The position numbers and the translations under genes are program-made. 64,000 bases of DNA. Source: Agaribacillus aureus. Lineage in GTDB: Bacteria > Bacteroidota > Bacteroidia > Cytophagales > Cyclobacteriaceae. Within the stretch, counting starts at the first letter, position 1. Each line of letters opens with the position of its first letter. The stretch lies in contig JAUJEB010000001.1 in assembly GCA_030442055.1 (NCBI GenBank), forward strand, positions 558,001-622,000, in the 5' to 3' direction. A model generated the notes under the pieces. It saw only the letters and a list, made by a program, of their open reading frames with translations. It did not search any database and had not been told where the DNA came from. Of the stretch, positions 53,005-61,838 are shown one piece after another.

Positions 53005-55395
53005 TTAGCTACCGATTTCTTTTAACATAGAATTCAATCGATAAACCTTCCCTTTTTCCATGGCTATTGTGGCATTATAACCGGCATACCGAACTGTATA
53101 ACTCCCCCCGGTTATTGATGAAATTTCTACCTCCACCAGTTGGCCGTTTTCCCAGGTGATATCCACTTCACAACCGCCTCTTGTTCGCAGCCCTCTGACT
53201 TTGCCACCGGGCCAGGCGGTGGGTAAGGCAGGTAAAAGGTGTATAGTTCCGGCGTGGGATTGTACCAGCATTTCTGCTATTCCCGCTGTAGCTCCCATGT
53301 TACCGTCTAGCTGAAACGGGGGATGCGTCGAAAAGAGGTTAGCATACACACCGCCGCCGTCCATCATATTGACACCTTCGTCGGATGAAAATTTCATAGC
53401 TCGTCGCAATAGTTTATAGGCGTGGTCACCATCCATTAGTCTCGCCCAAAAGTTAATCTTCCATGCTATGGACCACCCCGTGCCGTCATCACCCCTGGCG
53501 TCGAGGGAAACTTTGGCAGCTTCAGCCAGCTTTGGGGTTTTTGCCGCGCTCACCTGGCTACCAGGATAAAGCGCGTACAAATGGGAGACGTGGCGATGTT
53601 TGTTGTCCGGATCGTCGCGATCTTCCTTCCATTCCTGTAATTGTCCCCATTTGCCAATTTTTAGTGGTAATAGTTTTTCTTTAGCTTCTATCAGTTGCGC
53701 CTTAAAAGACGGGTCTCCCTCTAATACCTCACAGGCTTTAATACAATTGGTGAAAAGGTCCCATGCTATCTGGATGTCCATATAGGCGCCGGTGGATATA
53801 CCTCCGTGTTCGGGGGAATACGAGGGGGATGATACCAGGTAACCTTCAGGATCTGCCGTCAGGTAATCCAGCCAAAAAAGGGCTGCTTCTTTCATAATCG
53901 GGTAACCTGTTTCACGGAGAAACAGGCTATCTCCCGAATAGTCATAATGTTCCCATACGTGCCGGGCATACCAGGCCGCTCCTCCTGGGAAAAAGCCCCA
54001 TGGAAAGTCCCAGCCGGGGGCCGTAAAACCAAACGGGTTGTTCATTGTGTTGACAATCCAGCCCCTGGCATTGAAGAAGTCTCTGGCGGTTTTGCTACCT
54101 GGCTGTCGTAATTTATCGATATAGGTGATCAGGGGTTGATGGCATTCGGCGAGGTTGGTGACCTCTACCGGCCAATAGATCATTTGGATGTTGATATTGG
54201 CGTGATAGTCGGAGGCCCAGGGTGGATTGGTTTTGTCGTTCCATTTTCCCTGAAGATTGGCAGGCATCGTTCCGGGCCTGGAGCTGCTTATCATGAGGTA
54301 ACGGCCATATTGAAAATACAGGGCTTCCAGTGATGGGTCCGGCTGCCCCTCTGCATAAGCCTTTAATCGCTCATCTGTCGGCAATGTGTTAGCATTCTCT
54401 CCCAGGTTCAGGGACACCCTGGAATACAGTGACTGGTAATCACTTTTATGCTCAGCAAGCAGTTCGTCATATGTTTTGTCAAGCAGGCTGCTTATCGTCT
54501 TTTCATTCAGAGCACGGTAATCGCGTCCCTTGTAATCCGGGTATTCATTCCGGTAATCGGTGGCTGCGACGAGGTAAAGCGTCAGCGTTTTCGCGGATTT
54601 AACGGATAACTTTCCATCTGAAAAAGAAGCTTCAGATCCTCCGGCATCTATCAGGATCCTGCTTTCAAATTCCATCCCGTTATTTTCCAGGGCACCGGAC
54701 AAAATGAGCTGGTTGTTTTCAAATGCTACTTGTACGTTTTTGTGAGGAGTTTCCAGGCGAAGGATGTAATCTGTACCGGCAGGAGCGTCATTTTTAAAGC
54801 GGAATACCAATGTGCGTTGCGGATAGCTACCGAAGTACGTCCGTTGAAAGTTCGTTGCTCCGGCCTTGTAGCTTACGGATCCTACGGCCTCGCTTACATT
54901 CAATTCCCGACGATAATCACTGATCTCTCCTTCGTGAATTGTTTCGACATAAATATCGCCAAAGGCCTGGTAGGCGCCAAAACCTTCCCAGATGCTGTTG
55001 CCTTTGTTATCTTTAATAACACCGGTTAATTCTTTTTTTGCCAGGGCATGGGCTTCATCAAATTTACCTTCGTTTAACAACGCTCTTACCTGCGGCAAAT
55101 ATTGATAGGCTTTTTCGCGATTTCCACCATTGTACTGGTCCCACTCTCCTTTGCCCCCTGCCCACAGTGATTCCTCATTGAACTGTATACGCTCCTCCTT
55201 AACCCCACCAAAAAACATGGCGCCCATGTATCCGTTGCCAACAGGAAGTGCCTCGCGCATCCACGACTTGGCTGGTTGGTTATACCATAGTTTGTCTGAT
55301 GACTGCTTTGTTACCGGGCCTGTACTATTGTTACTCTGACAGGAGATCAGGCCTCCCAAAATGATTATCAATATACTTAATCTTCTGATTTTCAT
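53005..55395 (-). CDS. GH95 alpha-L-fucosidase-family lipoprotein
   Basis: A 796-residue lipoprotein (IIILGGLISCQSNNS). The N-terminal beta domain begins with LWYNQPAKSWMREALPVGNG and contains ERIQFNEESLWAGG. The catalytic toroid has ANLQGKWNDKTNPPW, HANINIQMIYWPVEVTNLAE (two Asn of the active site), SPSYSPEHGG (Glu529, candidate acid) and HPPFQLDGNMGATAGIAEML (Asp697). GH95 enzymes remove alpha-1,2-linked L-fucose or related L-galactose by inversion. It is the last gene in the run of minus-strand genes starting at the right-edge susC, so it may act on imported or surface-bound glycans from that system. Confidence 0.95.
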   Translation of the reverse strand: MKIRRLSILIIILGGLISCQSNNSTGPVTKQSSDKLWYNQPAKSWMREALPVGNGYMGAMFFGGVKEERIQFNEESLWAGGKGEWDQYNGGNREKAYQYLPQVRALLNEGKFDEAHALAKKELTGVIKDNKGNSIWEGFGAYQAFGDIYVETIHEGEISDYRRELNVSEAVGSVSYKAGATNFQRTYFGSYPQRTLVFRFKNDAPAGTDYILRLETPHKNVQVAFENNQLILSGALENNGMEFESRILIDAGGSEASFSDGKLSVKSAKTLTLYLVAATDYRNEYPDYKGRDYRALNEKTISSLLDKTYDELLAEHKSDYQSLYSRVSLNLGENANTLPTDERLKAYAEGQPDPSLEALYFQYGRYLMISSSRPGTMPANLQGKWNDKTNPPWASDYHANINIQMIYWPVEVTNLAECHQPLITYIDKLRQPGSKTARDFFNARGWIVNTMNNPFGFTAPGWDFPWGFFPGGAAWYARHVWEHYDYSGDSLFLRETGYPIMKEAALFWLDYLTADPEGYLVSSPSYSPEHGGISTGAYMDIQIAWDLFTNCIKACEVLEGDPSFKAQLIEAKEKLLPLKIGKWGQLQEWKEDRDDPDNKHRHVSHLYALYPGSQVSAAKTPKLAEAAKVSLDARGDDGTGWSIAWKINFWARLMDGDHAYKLLRRAMKFSSDEGVNMMDGGGVYANLFSTHPPFQLDGNMGATAGIAEMLVQSHAGTIHLLPALPTAWPGGKVRGLRTRGGCEVDITWENGQLVEVEISSITGGSYTVRYAGYNATIAMEKGKVYRLNSMLKEIGS

Positions 55396-55487
55396 TTCCC
55401 TATACTTTTATTTTTAACCATTAGCTTCCTTTAAAAAGCGATAAATTACCTGCTTTTGCTCTTATTGTAATATCGTAAAATTTAAAT

Positions 55488-56360
55488 TTAATTATTTACC
55501 TGATAAACTCTGACATAATCAATCTCATATCTGGATGGAAAGGGGGTATTGGAAGGATCGCCACCTGCTTTCCCTCCTATAGCCAGGTTTAATATAAGAA
55601 AATGTGGGATCTTAAAGGGATTCGTGACGGTACCCCGTTTATTGATGGTCTCAGACAAAGCGATGGTGTTTAATAATTCGTCATCAAGGAATAGTTTAAT
55701 GCTTGTCTCATCCCAATCCATCCGCCAGATGTGGAACTGCTCCGACCAGTCGTCTTCACCAAAATGTGACATGGGTCGTTTGGTGTCATCCCAGATCACA
55801 CTATATGGCTCCGCTCCTGCCCAGGCGGCGTTGGCCAGAATGCTGTGATCATAATATTCCATAATATCTATTTCACCACCTTCAGGCCAGGGTTGATCCG
55901 CGCCTAAAGTCCAGATGGCCGGCCAAAGCCCCGGTTGGGTTTTAATTTTTGCCTTTATTTCAAACCTCCCATATTTCCATGTATGCAATCCCTTTGTGGT
56001 AACACTGGCTGAAGTATAAGCCGCTTCCTTTCGATTCTCCTTCCAGTTTTCACTGCCAGGGCTGTGGTTTGGGTTTGGAAAAGTTTCTCTTCGTCCTTCA
56101 ATTACAAGAAGGCCATTTTCACAAAAAGCATTTTCGGGCTGATACCATTGAAGCTCTTCATTACGGACAAACCCATTTTCATAAGTCCATTTGGTTGGGT
56201 CGGGCGGGCCGTCAAGGTCAAAATCATCGGACCAAACCAATACATAGGATCCGCTTGTCGTATTATCAATGGCTGTATTTTTTATCTCAGATTTGGTCGA
56301 GCAGTTGACTAAGGTAAATGTCACAACTACTATCCAGCCTACTTGAAATACATGTTTCAT
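55488..56360 (-). CDS. GH16 endo-beta-glucanase lipoprotein (laminarinase type)
   Basis: A 290-residue lipoprotein (VTFTLVNCSTKS). The GH16 jelly-roll runs from about 40 to the end: LVWSDDFDLDGPPDPTKWTY, the catalytic motif GGEIDIMEYY with Glu163, Asp165 and Glu168 (beta-bulge ExDxxE form), LWPAIWTLGAD before it, and FLILNLAIGGKAGGDPS and YEIDYVRVYQ after it. The ExDxxE form occurs in laminarinases and related beta-1,3-glucanases; agarases and carrageenases also belong to GH16, but the overall pattern fits the laminarinase branch. It lies 12 bp behind the haloperoxidase-like gene and precedes GH95. Confidence 0.93.
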   Translation of the reverse strand: MKHVFQVGWIVVVTFTLVNCSTKSEIKNTAIDNTTSGSYVLVWSDDFDLDGPPDPTKWTYENGFVRNEELQWYQPENAFCENGLLVIEGRRETFPNPNHSPGSENWKENRKEAAYTSASVTTKGLHTWKYGRFEIKAKIKTQPGLWPAIWTLGADQPWPEGGEIDIMEYYDHSILANAAWAGAEPYSVIWDDTKRPMSHFGEDDWSEQFHIWRMDWDETSIKLFLDDELLNTIALSETINKRGTVTNPFKIPHFLILNLAIGGKAGGDPSNTPFPSRYEIDYVRVYQVNN

Positions 56361-56371
56361 CGTCTTAAAAT

Positions 56372-58579
56372 TTAGTGTTCCACAACTATTTTTAAGGTGC
56401 GATCCATGTCACCGACCTTAACATTCAAAAGATAGATCCCTTCCGTTACCTGATCCAGTTTCATACGGCCAATATTACTTGCAAGCCTGGTATCTTCCCT
56501 CTTCACAACCCTGCCCCGCATATCCGTTAAAATTATGGATACAGGCTGTGAACTAAAGCGACGATCTAACTTCACGCTTAAATTTGATCCTTTTACGGGA
56601 TTGGGATAAACTAATATTTCGTCAAATGATATTTCATCAACACCGGTTATGACCGTGCCATCGAAATAGGCTTTGGCAAAGTTAAAAGCTGATATTCCAA
56701 TTTTCTCTCCTATTAACCTTCCTGGAATATCATCTACAGGCGGATGGATTCCTCCCCAGATCCTGGACAGGCTGGTCTGGTCAGAGGCGTCTCTATAAGT
56801 TGCCCATTGCAGGGTAATATCCATACTGGGACCTTCCTCAAAAACGAGAAATTCATTCTTTCTGGCTACAAACTCTCCTATACCCCCGGGGAAAAATTCA
56901 TCTCCGGTAAGCAAAGTCATCACTTCTGCCGCTGCCCTTGAAAACGTGGAATGACCTGATATGTAACCTGCAAAAGGAGGTGTGACAAATGATGGCCTTT
57001 GGTAGGGCCACCAGTTTTCAGCCAGTATCCAGCCTACACCAGCCATGTCGGTTTCAGGGTCGGCAATATATTCGGGTCCCTTCCAGGCAAAAAGTTTGAT
57101 CTTATTGACATTTTCATTCATATCACCAGCTAAAGGGTCACCTTCCGGTACCAATTCAATAAGGCCTGCTTCCAGTGGAATACCATCAGGGGCATAGTTA
57201 GGTAATTCAGGATCTGAAGATTGTCCCCGATCGGCCATGTACCGGATGGCTGATACCGGTCTGATATAATCATACCAACCTTTAATCCCCCAGGCTGTGA
57301 CGGCGGCATCGTGAACGGCCCCCGCTAAAACAAAGTAAGCCTTTACATCCCATTCCAGGTTTTCCAAAACGGCTCCTTCACCCATAAATTTCTTTTCAAA
57401 CAGATCGTGATCGTTGACGTAATTTAATATCGTAAACCAGTGTCCCGGCGGTGTTTCAGAATCCGGACCGTCTGCCCAAAATTCTGCTAAAACCCGTGCG
57501 TAATCAGCGCGTGGGACTATTTGTGGTTCGTAAGGTTGTTGTGTATATGGATTTATTTCATGCCCCTTACCCGGATCGCCTCCCTCCAGAAGATCATAAA
57601 ATTCTCTTAGCCCTTCGAGCGTTGTCGGATAATGCTCAATATTTCCAATGGATGCCGGGGAGATGTCCATCATCACATTGTCAGATGGATCCAGGTGCGC
57701 CGACCATATGGCTACAAGGCTATGCCCCCACAGATATTCGGAAGCGGTGCCTTCTCCATTTTCCTGAATATAACACGGAGCTCCCGGATCGTGATAGACC
57801 CAATAATCGTCTCCATCGCGCTCGTAAATATTCAGGTCATCGGATGTAAGTGCAAAAGGTATCACCTTCCCCCATTCGGGGCTTAGAAAATCAGGTATAC
57901 CACCCGGCACCTCAAAACCTGCCTGGTCAATAAAGAAATCAAAGGCCAATGGCTGCCAATGATTCGGCTCGTTCAACCCCTGGCTTCCTGCCTTGGTGGG
58001 ATCCATAGGCACGTTCAATGGCGTGTAATACAAATTTCTATAGTCAAATTTTTCATTTGCCCCATCCTGCAGCCCAAATTCTATGATCTTTTCAGCCAGA
58101 TAATTACCAAGCGCAGCAGGATCGCCTTGTGCATAATCCGTTGATTCCATTTGGGTATCATAACCCATATCCTGCATGAGATCATCAAATGCGGGAAGTG
58201 ATTCTGCCGCGCCCGGAGAGTTTTGAAACCTGTGTTTAAGTATTCTATACACTGCGTAACTTATAGCCTCCGACCGGGCTGCCCCAACATCGGAAGAAGC
58301 CGGAATCCCATCGAAAGGACATTCAAAACCACCCAGGGATTTCCCCAGAAAAAAAGTCTGGGCAGTCGGGTCATATACAGCCCACACGTCATACATGGCC
58401 ACAGCACTGTGAAAAAGGTTCCTGGCATGCACGGTAGGCCTTGCGTAATCAACGCGAATCGCGTTGAGTAAAACCTCATTCCATTTCCTCGCGACAGACT
58501 GCTGCGCAAAGGTGACACCGGAACTAAAAAGTAATAAAGAGACTATAAAAACCTTATAATAGAACTTAGTGATAAGCAT
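56372..58579 (-). CDS. Vanadium-dependent haloperoxidase / PAP2-family protein with T9SS sorting domain
   Basis: A 735-residue secreted protein (signal to about 26, SSGVTFAQ); the ATG at 58577-58579 is chosen from the signal peptide. The three vanadate/phosphate-binding motifs are complete: KGWYDYIRP (Lys and Arg), YISGHSTFSRAAAEV (Ser-Gly-His) and SRIWGGIHPPVDD (Arg and His). The last 80 residues are a T9SS type A domain (ILVYPNPVKGSNLSVKLDRR, TEGIYLLNVKVGD). Relatives are haloperoxidases or phosphatases of the same fold; which reaction it performs cannot be read. Export through T9SS puts it on the surface or outside, in a locus with GH16 and GH95. Confidence 0.88.
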   Translation of the reverse strand: MLITKFYYKVFIVSLLLFSSGVTFAQQSVARKWNEVLLNAIRVDYARPTVHARNLFHSAVAMYDVWAVYDPTAQTFFLGKSLGGFECPFDGIPASSDVGAARSEAISYAVYRILKHRFQNSPGAAESLPAFDDLMQDMGYDTQMESTDYAQGDPAALGNYLAEKIIEFGLQDGANEKFDYRNLYYTPLNVPMDPTKAGSQGLNEPNHWQPLAFDFFIDQAGFEVPGGIPDFLSPEWGKVIPFALTSDDLNIYERDGDDYWVYHDPGAPCYIQENGEGTASEYLWGHSLVAIWSAHLDPSDNVMMDISPASIGNIEHYPTTLEGLREFYDLLEGGDPGKGHEINPYTQQPYEPQIVPRADYARVLAEFWADGPDSETPPGHWFTILNYVNDHDLFEKKFMGEGAVLENLEWDVKAYFVLAGAVHDAAVTAWGIKGWYDYIRPVSAIRYMADRGQSSDPELPNYAPDGIPLEAGLIELVPEGDPLAGDMNENVNKIKLFAWKGPEYIADPETDMAGVGWILAENWWPYQRPSFVTPPFAGYISGHSTFSRAAAEVMTLLTGDEFFPGGIGEFVARKNEFLVFEEGPSMDITLQWATYRDASDQTSLSRIWGGIHPPVDDIPGRLIGEKIGISAFNFAKAYFDGTVITGVDEISFDEILVYPNPVKGSNLSVKLDRRFSSQPVSIILTDMRGRVVKREDTRLASNIGRMKLDQVTEGIYLLNVKVGDMDRTLKIVVEH

Positions 58580-58663
58580 TTTTAAAATTTTCGTGGTTTT
58601 ACACATATAAAACAAATCTGGAAGGGACGTAATCCACCTCAAATATTTCTGACAAAATCTTCA

Positions 58664-59827
58664 TTAATCGACGTTGAATAATAGTGACAACCGGAGCGTT
58701 TCAGCTAAGGGGTGATTTTCAACAACCGGAACAAGGTATGATACATCGAAACCAAATGCGCGATATTTAAAACCGGTTCCAAAAGTTAAATACCTTCGGT
58801 TACCCTTGTTTTTATTTTCGTGGAAGTATCCTACCCTCAGGGCGGCGGTATTTTTATAACTATATTCCAGTCCTCCGGAAAAAATTAATTCCTGTAGCTC
58901 TTCCTTCATCCCTCCCGGGGCATCACCGAAGGAGCCAAAGGTTCCGGCAAACAAACCTCTGTCCGGGTCCTTTCCATCGATAATATTCAGGTTGCCACTT
59001 TCGTCTTTTTCGTAAACAGGTGGTGTCGGCACCATTAGCTTATTGATATCAAAAACAAATGTAAGTGAATGGTAATTATCCAGATAATTTTTGAGGGCAA
59101 CTCCTATTCTCAGGTTGGTGGGAATAAAATCTTTACTGCTGTTATTTCCATAATTGATTTTGGGGCCAAAATTGGACAAATGTGCGCCCAGGGACAGATC
59201 TGTATTTTTACCAGCCAGTGTCATACTTTTTTTATAGAATACACCTAAATCCACCGCCATACTATATACCACGCCAATATCCTCCAAAAGCTCAAATTGC
59301 CTTGAAACGTTGGAGCTTATAAATCTACCGGTGACACCAATGCTTAGCTGATCACTCAGTTTTCTGGAATAAGTAGCATCAAAGGCCATCTCATAAGGAC
59401 TTAAGTCCGCTACATAAGCACCTAATTTATCATTTATCTGAAAGTCACCCAGATTGAAATACCTCATTGACACACCGACGGCTTGCCTGTCGTCAATCTT
59501 CAAATGGCCTGCGACATAAGAAATAAACATGTCATTGGCTATTTTATTTAGCCAGGGGGTATATGATAGCGTTCCTCCTATTTTTTGCTCTATAAACACT
59601 AGCTTGGCGTTATTCCAGTACAGGGAATTGACATCCGGATCGGTCGCGGCGCCACTGCCACCCAAAGCGCCGCCTCTTGCATCGGGTGTTAAATTCAAAA
59701 AGGGAATCGCGGGGTTTAATACTTTGTTGCCAACCTCCTGACCTGACATACCAACGTCGTTTTGTGCATCCACGAGGTGATTACATAGTAGCAGTATGAT
59801 ACATAATATTATTGAGACGCTCTTCAT
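58664..59827 (-). CDS. porV: PorV-family type IX secretion outer-membrane protein
   Basis: A 387-residue outer-membrane beta-barrel. Signal peptide (LLLCNHLVDAQ), then the PorV-family start NPAIPFLNLTPDARGGALGG and AATDPDVNSLYWNNAKLVF, followed by barrel strands (VGVSMRYFNLGDFQINDKLG, LSIGVTGRFISSNVSRQFEL) and an end LRLSLLFNVD. PorV (LptO) shuttles T9SS cargo to the PorU sortase. Here it lies between two genes for T9SS type A cargo and not beside porU, so it is probably an additional, locus-specific paralogue. The gene symbol is given at family level. Confidence 0.85.
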   Translation of the reverse strand: MKSVSIILCIILLLCNHLVDAQNDVGMSGQEVGNKVLNPAIPFLNLTPDARGGALGGSGAATDPDVNSLYWNNAKLVFIEQKIGGTLSYTPWLNKIANDMFISYVAGHLKIDDRQAVGVSMRYFNLGDFQINDKLGAYVADLSPYEMAFDATYSRKLSDQLSIGVTGRFISSNVSRQFELLEDIGVVYSMAVDLGVFYKKSMTLAGKNTDLSLGAHLSNFGPKINYGNNSSKDFIPTNLRIGVALKNYLDNYHSLTFVFDINKLMVPTPPVYEKDESGNLNIIDGKDPDRGLFAGTFGSFGDAPGGMKEELQELIFSGGLEYSYKNTAALRVGYFHENKNKGNRRYLTFGTGFKYRAFGFDVSYLVPVVENHPLAETLRLSLLFNVD

Positions 59828-59837
59828 AACGTATAAT

Positions 59838-61739
59838 TCATTTAAGCTTTACTCCCCTGGTCATCAACTTTCCCTGATCGGATTGTATCACAAAATAATA
59901 TACCCCCGAACTCAAATCCCGGGGAGCCAGCCACCGGTAGGTGCCGTTGTAACCATCTTTGTGATCAATAAGCACAGCCACTCTTTTCCCTGATTGATCG
60001 AATACCTCCAGGCTATGGGAAGAATATTCAGATAACTCGTAGCGCACCATCAGCTCATCCCTGAAATAACTCGGAAAAACACTTACATTACCTATTGAAA
60101 AAGGGCTTTGAATATCTTTGACTTCTTCTTCAATACTTAAAGTTTGGTTTACCTGCACATCCGTTAATATTTGTGTATTTCCGCCGATCCACTTGACAAT
60201 GACAGAATCAGCGGTTGTAAAACCTGCCAATCCAAAGTGGGCGATGGTACTATTTTGTGACTCATGGCTCGAGCCTCCATCAATTTCGCGAATCATCTTC
60301 ACGTCACCCACCACAACCTCTATCCTGGACCCGATCCCATGGCGATCGGCATTAATGCCGTTCAGCTTTACTTTAAGCCAATTTCCGGATGTTAAATCGT
60401 TTCTGTATAATTTGGACTTCTTTGTGCCTACCTGGGCGGCGTTTTCCTCCGGCCGCTGGTTTACCACAAAAAGGTCCAGGTCGCCATCGTTGTCATAATC
60501 AAAGGTCACCGAGCCCCGTCCAATTCCCGGATCAGCCAGACCGGCGGTATGGCTGATGTCTTCAAAATATTCCATCTTATTTTCGAGAAAAATGTTAGGG
60601 TTGGGGATCACCGAGGGGTTTAGCGCACCATTTGATATGAACAGATCGACGTCCAGGTCATGGTCGTAATCAAAAAAATTAGCACCCCAACTAATCGGCA
60701 CCACGACATCCCCCGATTCGGTTTGCACGGTACCAAATGATATTCCCAGTTCCGAGGTTTGCTGCAGGAACGGTTTGTCAATTCCTCTTCCCACCATAAA
60801 GGGGCTGATCCTGAAGTTTGAAATAAAATAGTCAAACCATCCATCGTTGTTATAATCACCGATGGCTGTTCCCATAGCATTGATCCCGAAACCAGCTTTC
60901 AGATCTTCACTTACGTTGGTAAATGTTTTTTGGGGGAAATTGTTTCTGTAGAGCTGGTTGGGTGTTGCCCTGTCTCCAAAGTCGTTGATTACATAAAGAT
61001 CGAGATCACTGTCGTTGTCAAAATCCGTTAACACGGCACCAAACCCAAAACCCTCGTCCTGAATATCAAAAATCTCGGCCATATTTCTAAAATACTTGCC
61101 GTTAACGTTGACATAAAACTGATCTACCGAGGGCTTTTGTTCTCCGGTAATCGTTCCTCCATTTATTTTACCCAAATTTCCTTCAAACTGGTCAAAATAA
61201 TTACCTACAAAAAGATCAGGGTAGCCATCTGCATTAATATCACCGAATACAGCGCCCGTAGAGAATGTTTGTATTTCTTCCAATCCGTAAAGCTTCGATG
61301 CATCGGTAAATGTTCCGTTTCCGTTATTCAGGTACAGCAAATCCGAGGCGCGTGGTATTTCCTTACCCTTGGAGAAAGCAGCTATGGTGGTAACAAATAT
61401 GTCGGTGTACCCATCTTTATTTACATCAGCGCAAACAGCGCCTTGTGTAATCACTGTATCTCTCAAGGACAACCCGGCCATTTCCGTCAGATCCGAAAAA
61501 GTGCCGTCGCCATTATTTTTATACAGATAGTCTCTTCCCAGCCCACCTGCAATAAATAAATCTTCAAATCCATCATTGTTATAGTCCAGTACAGCAACTC
61601 CTCCACCAAAAGTACCCTGGAAAACGCGAAAGGCATGGTTGATCCCTGCCTCTGAAGTGACATCTGTAAAATGTGATTGATTAAATGCCAAATGAGTTGT
61701 CAGACAAAGAACCAGACTAAAAAGTAAAGTTTTAACCAT
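59838..61739 (-). CDS. FG-GAP/VCBS repeat protein with ASPIC/UnbV domain and T9SS sorting domain
   Basis: A 633-residue secreted protein (signal to about 20). A beta-propeller of FG-GAP repeats fills residues 25-430, each with a calcium-binding type loop (VLDYNNDGFEDLFIAGG, DVNKDGYTDIFV, DINADGYPDLFVGNY, DFDNDSDLDLYV). An ASPIC/UnbV domain follows (about 450-530; NWLKVKLNGINADRHGIGSR, SSHESQNSTIAHFGLAG). The end is a T9SS type A domain (YELSEYSSHSLEVFDQSGKR, DLSSGVYYFVIQSDQGK). Such CRTAC1-like proteins are common beside SusCD pairs. They presumably bind ligand or glycan at the surface; the exact role is unknown. Confidence 0.88.
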   Translation of the reverse strand: MVKTLLFSLVLCLTTHLAFNQSHFTDVTSEAGINHAFRVFQGTFGGGVAVLDYNNDGFEDLFIAGGLGRDYLYKNNGDGTFSDLTEMAGLSLRDTVITQGAVCADVNKDGYTDIFVTTIAAFSKGKEIPRASDLLYLNNGNGTFTDASKLYGLEEIQTFSTGAVFGDINADGYPDLFVGNYFDQFEGNLGKINGGTITGEQKPSVDQFYVNVNGKYFRNMAEIFDIQDEGFGFGAVLTDFDNDSDLDLYVINDFGDRATPNQLYRNNFPQKTFTNVSEDLKAGFGINAMGTAIGDYNNDGWFDYFISNFRISPFMVGRGIDKPFLQQTSELGISFGTVQTESGDVVVPISWGANFFDYDHDLDVDLFISNGALNPSVIPNPNIFLENKMEYFEDISHTAGLADPGIGRGSVTFDYDNDGDLDLFVVNQRPEENAAQVGTKKSKLYRNDLTSGNWLKVKLNGINADRHGIGSRIEVVVGDVKMIREIDGGSSHESQNSTIAHFGLAGFTTADSVIVKWIGGNTQILTDVQVNQTLSIEEEVKDIQSPFSIGNVSVFPSYFRDELMVRYELSEYSSHSLEVFDQSGKRVAVLIDHKDGYNGTYRWLAPRDLSSGVYYFVIQSDQGKLMTRGVKLK

Positions 61740-61775
61740 ATAATACAGTGTTTAGCTAAAGAGATTAAATGATAG

Positions 61776-61809
61776 AAAAGTCTCTAAAATCATTGTATCT
61801 TTTAGAGAC
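61776..61809 (-). terminator. Hairpin with T-run between susD and the FG-GAP gene
   Basis: GTCTCTAAAA (61780-61789) and TTTTAGAGAC (61800-61809) form a perfect 10-bp stem with a 10-base loop; the minus strand continues TTTTCTAT. It starts 30 bases after the susD stop and would lower transcription of the downstream T9SS, PorV and hydrolase genes relative to susCD. Confidence 0.75.
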
Positions 61810-61838
61810 CTTTCTCAAAGACAGCGTCAGCCTTATCC

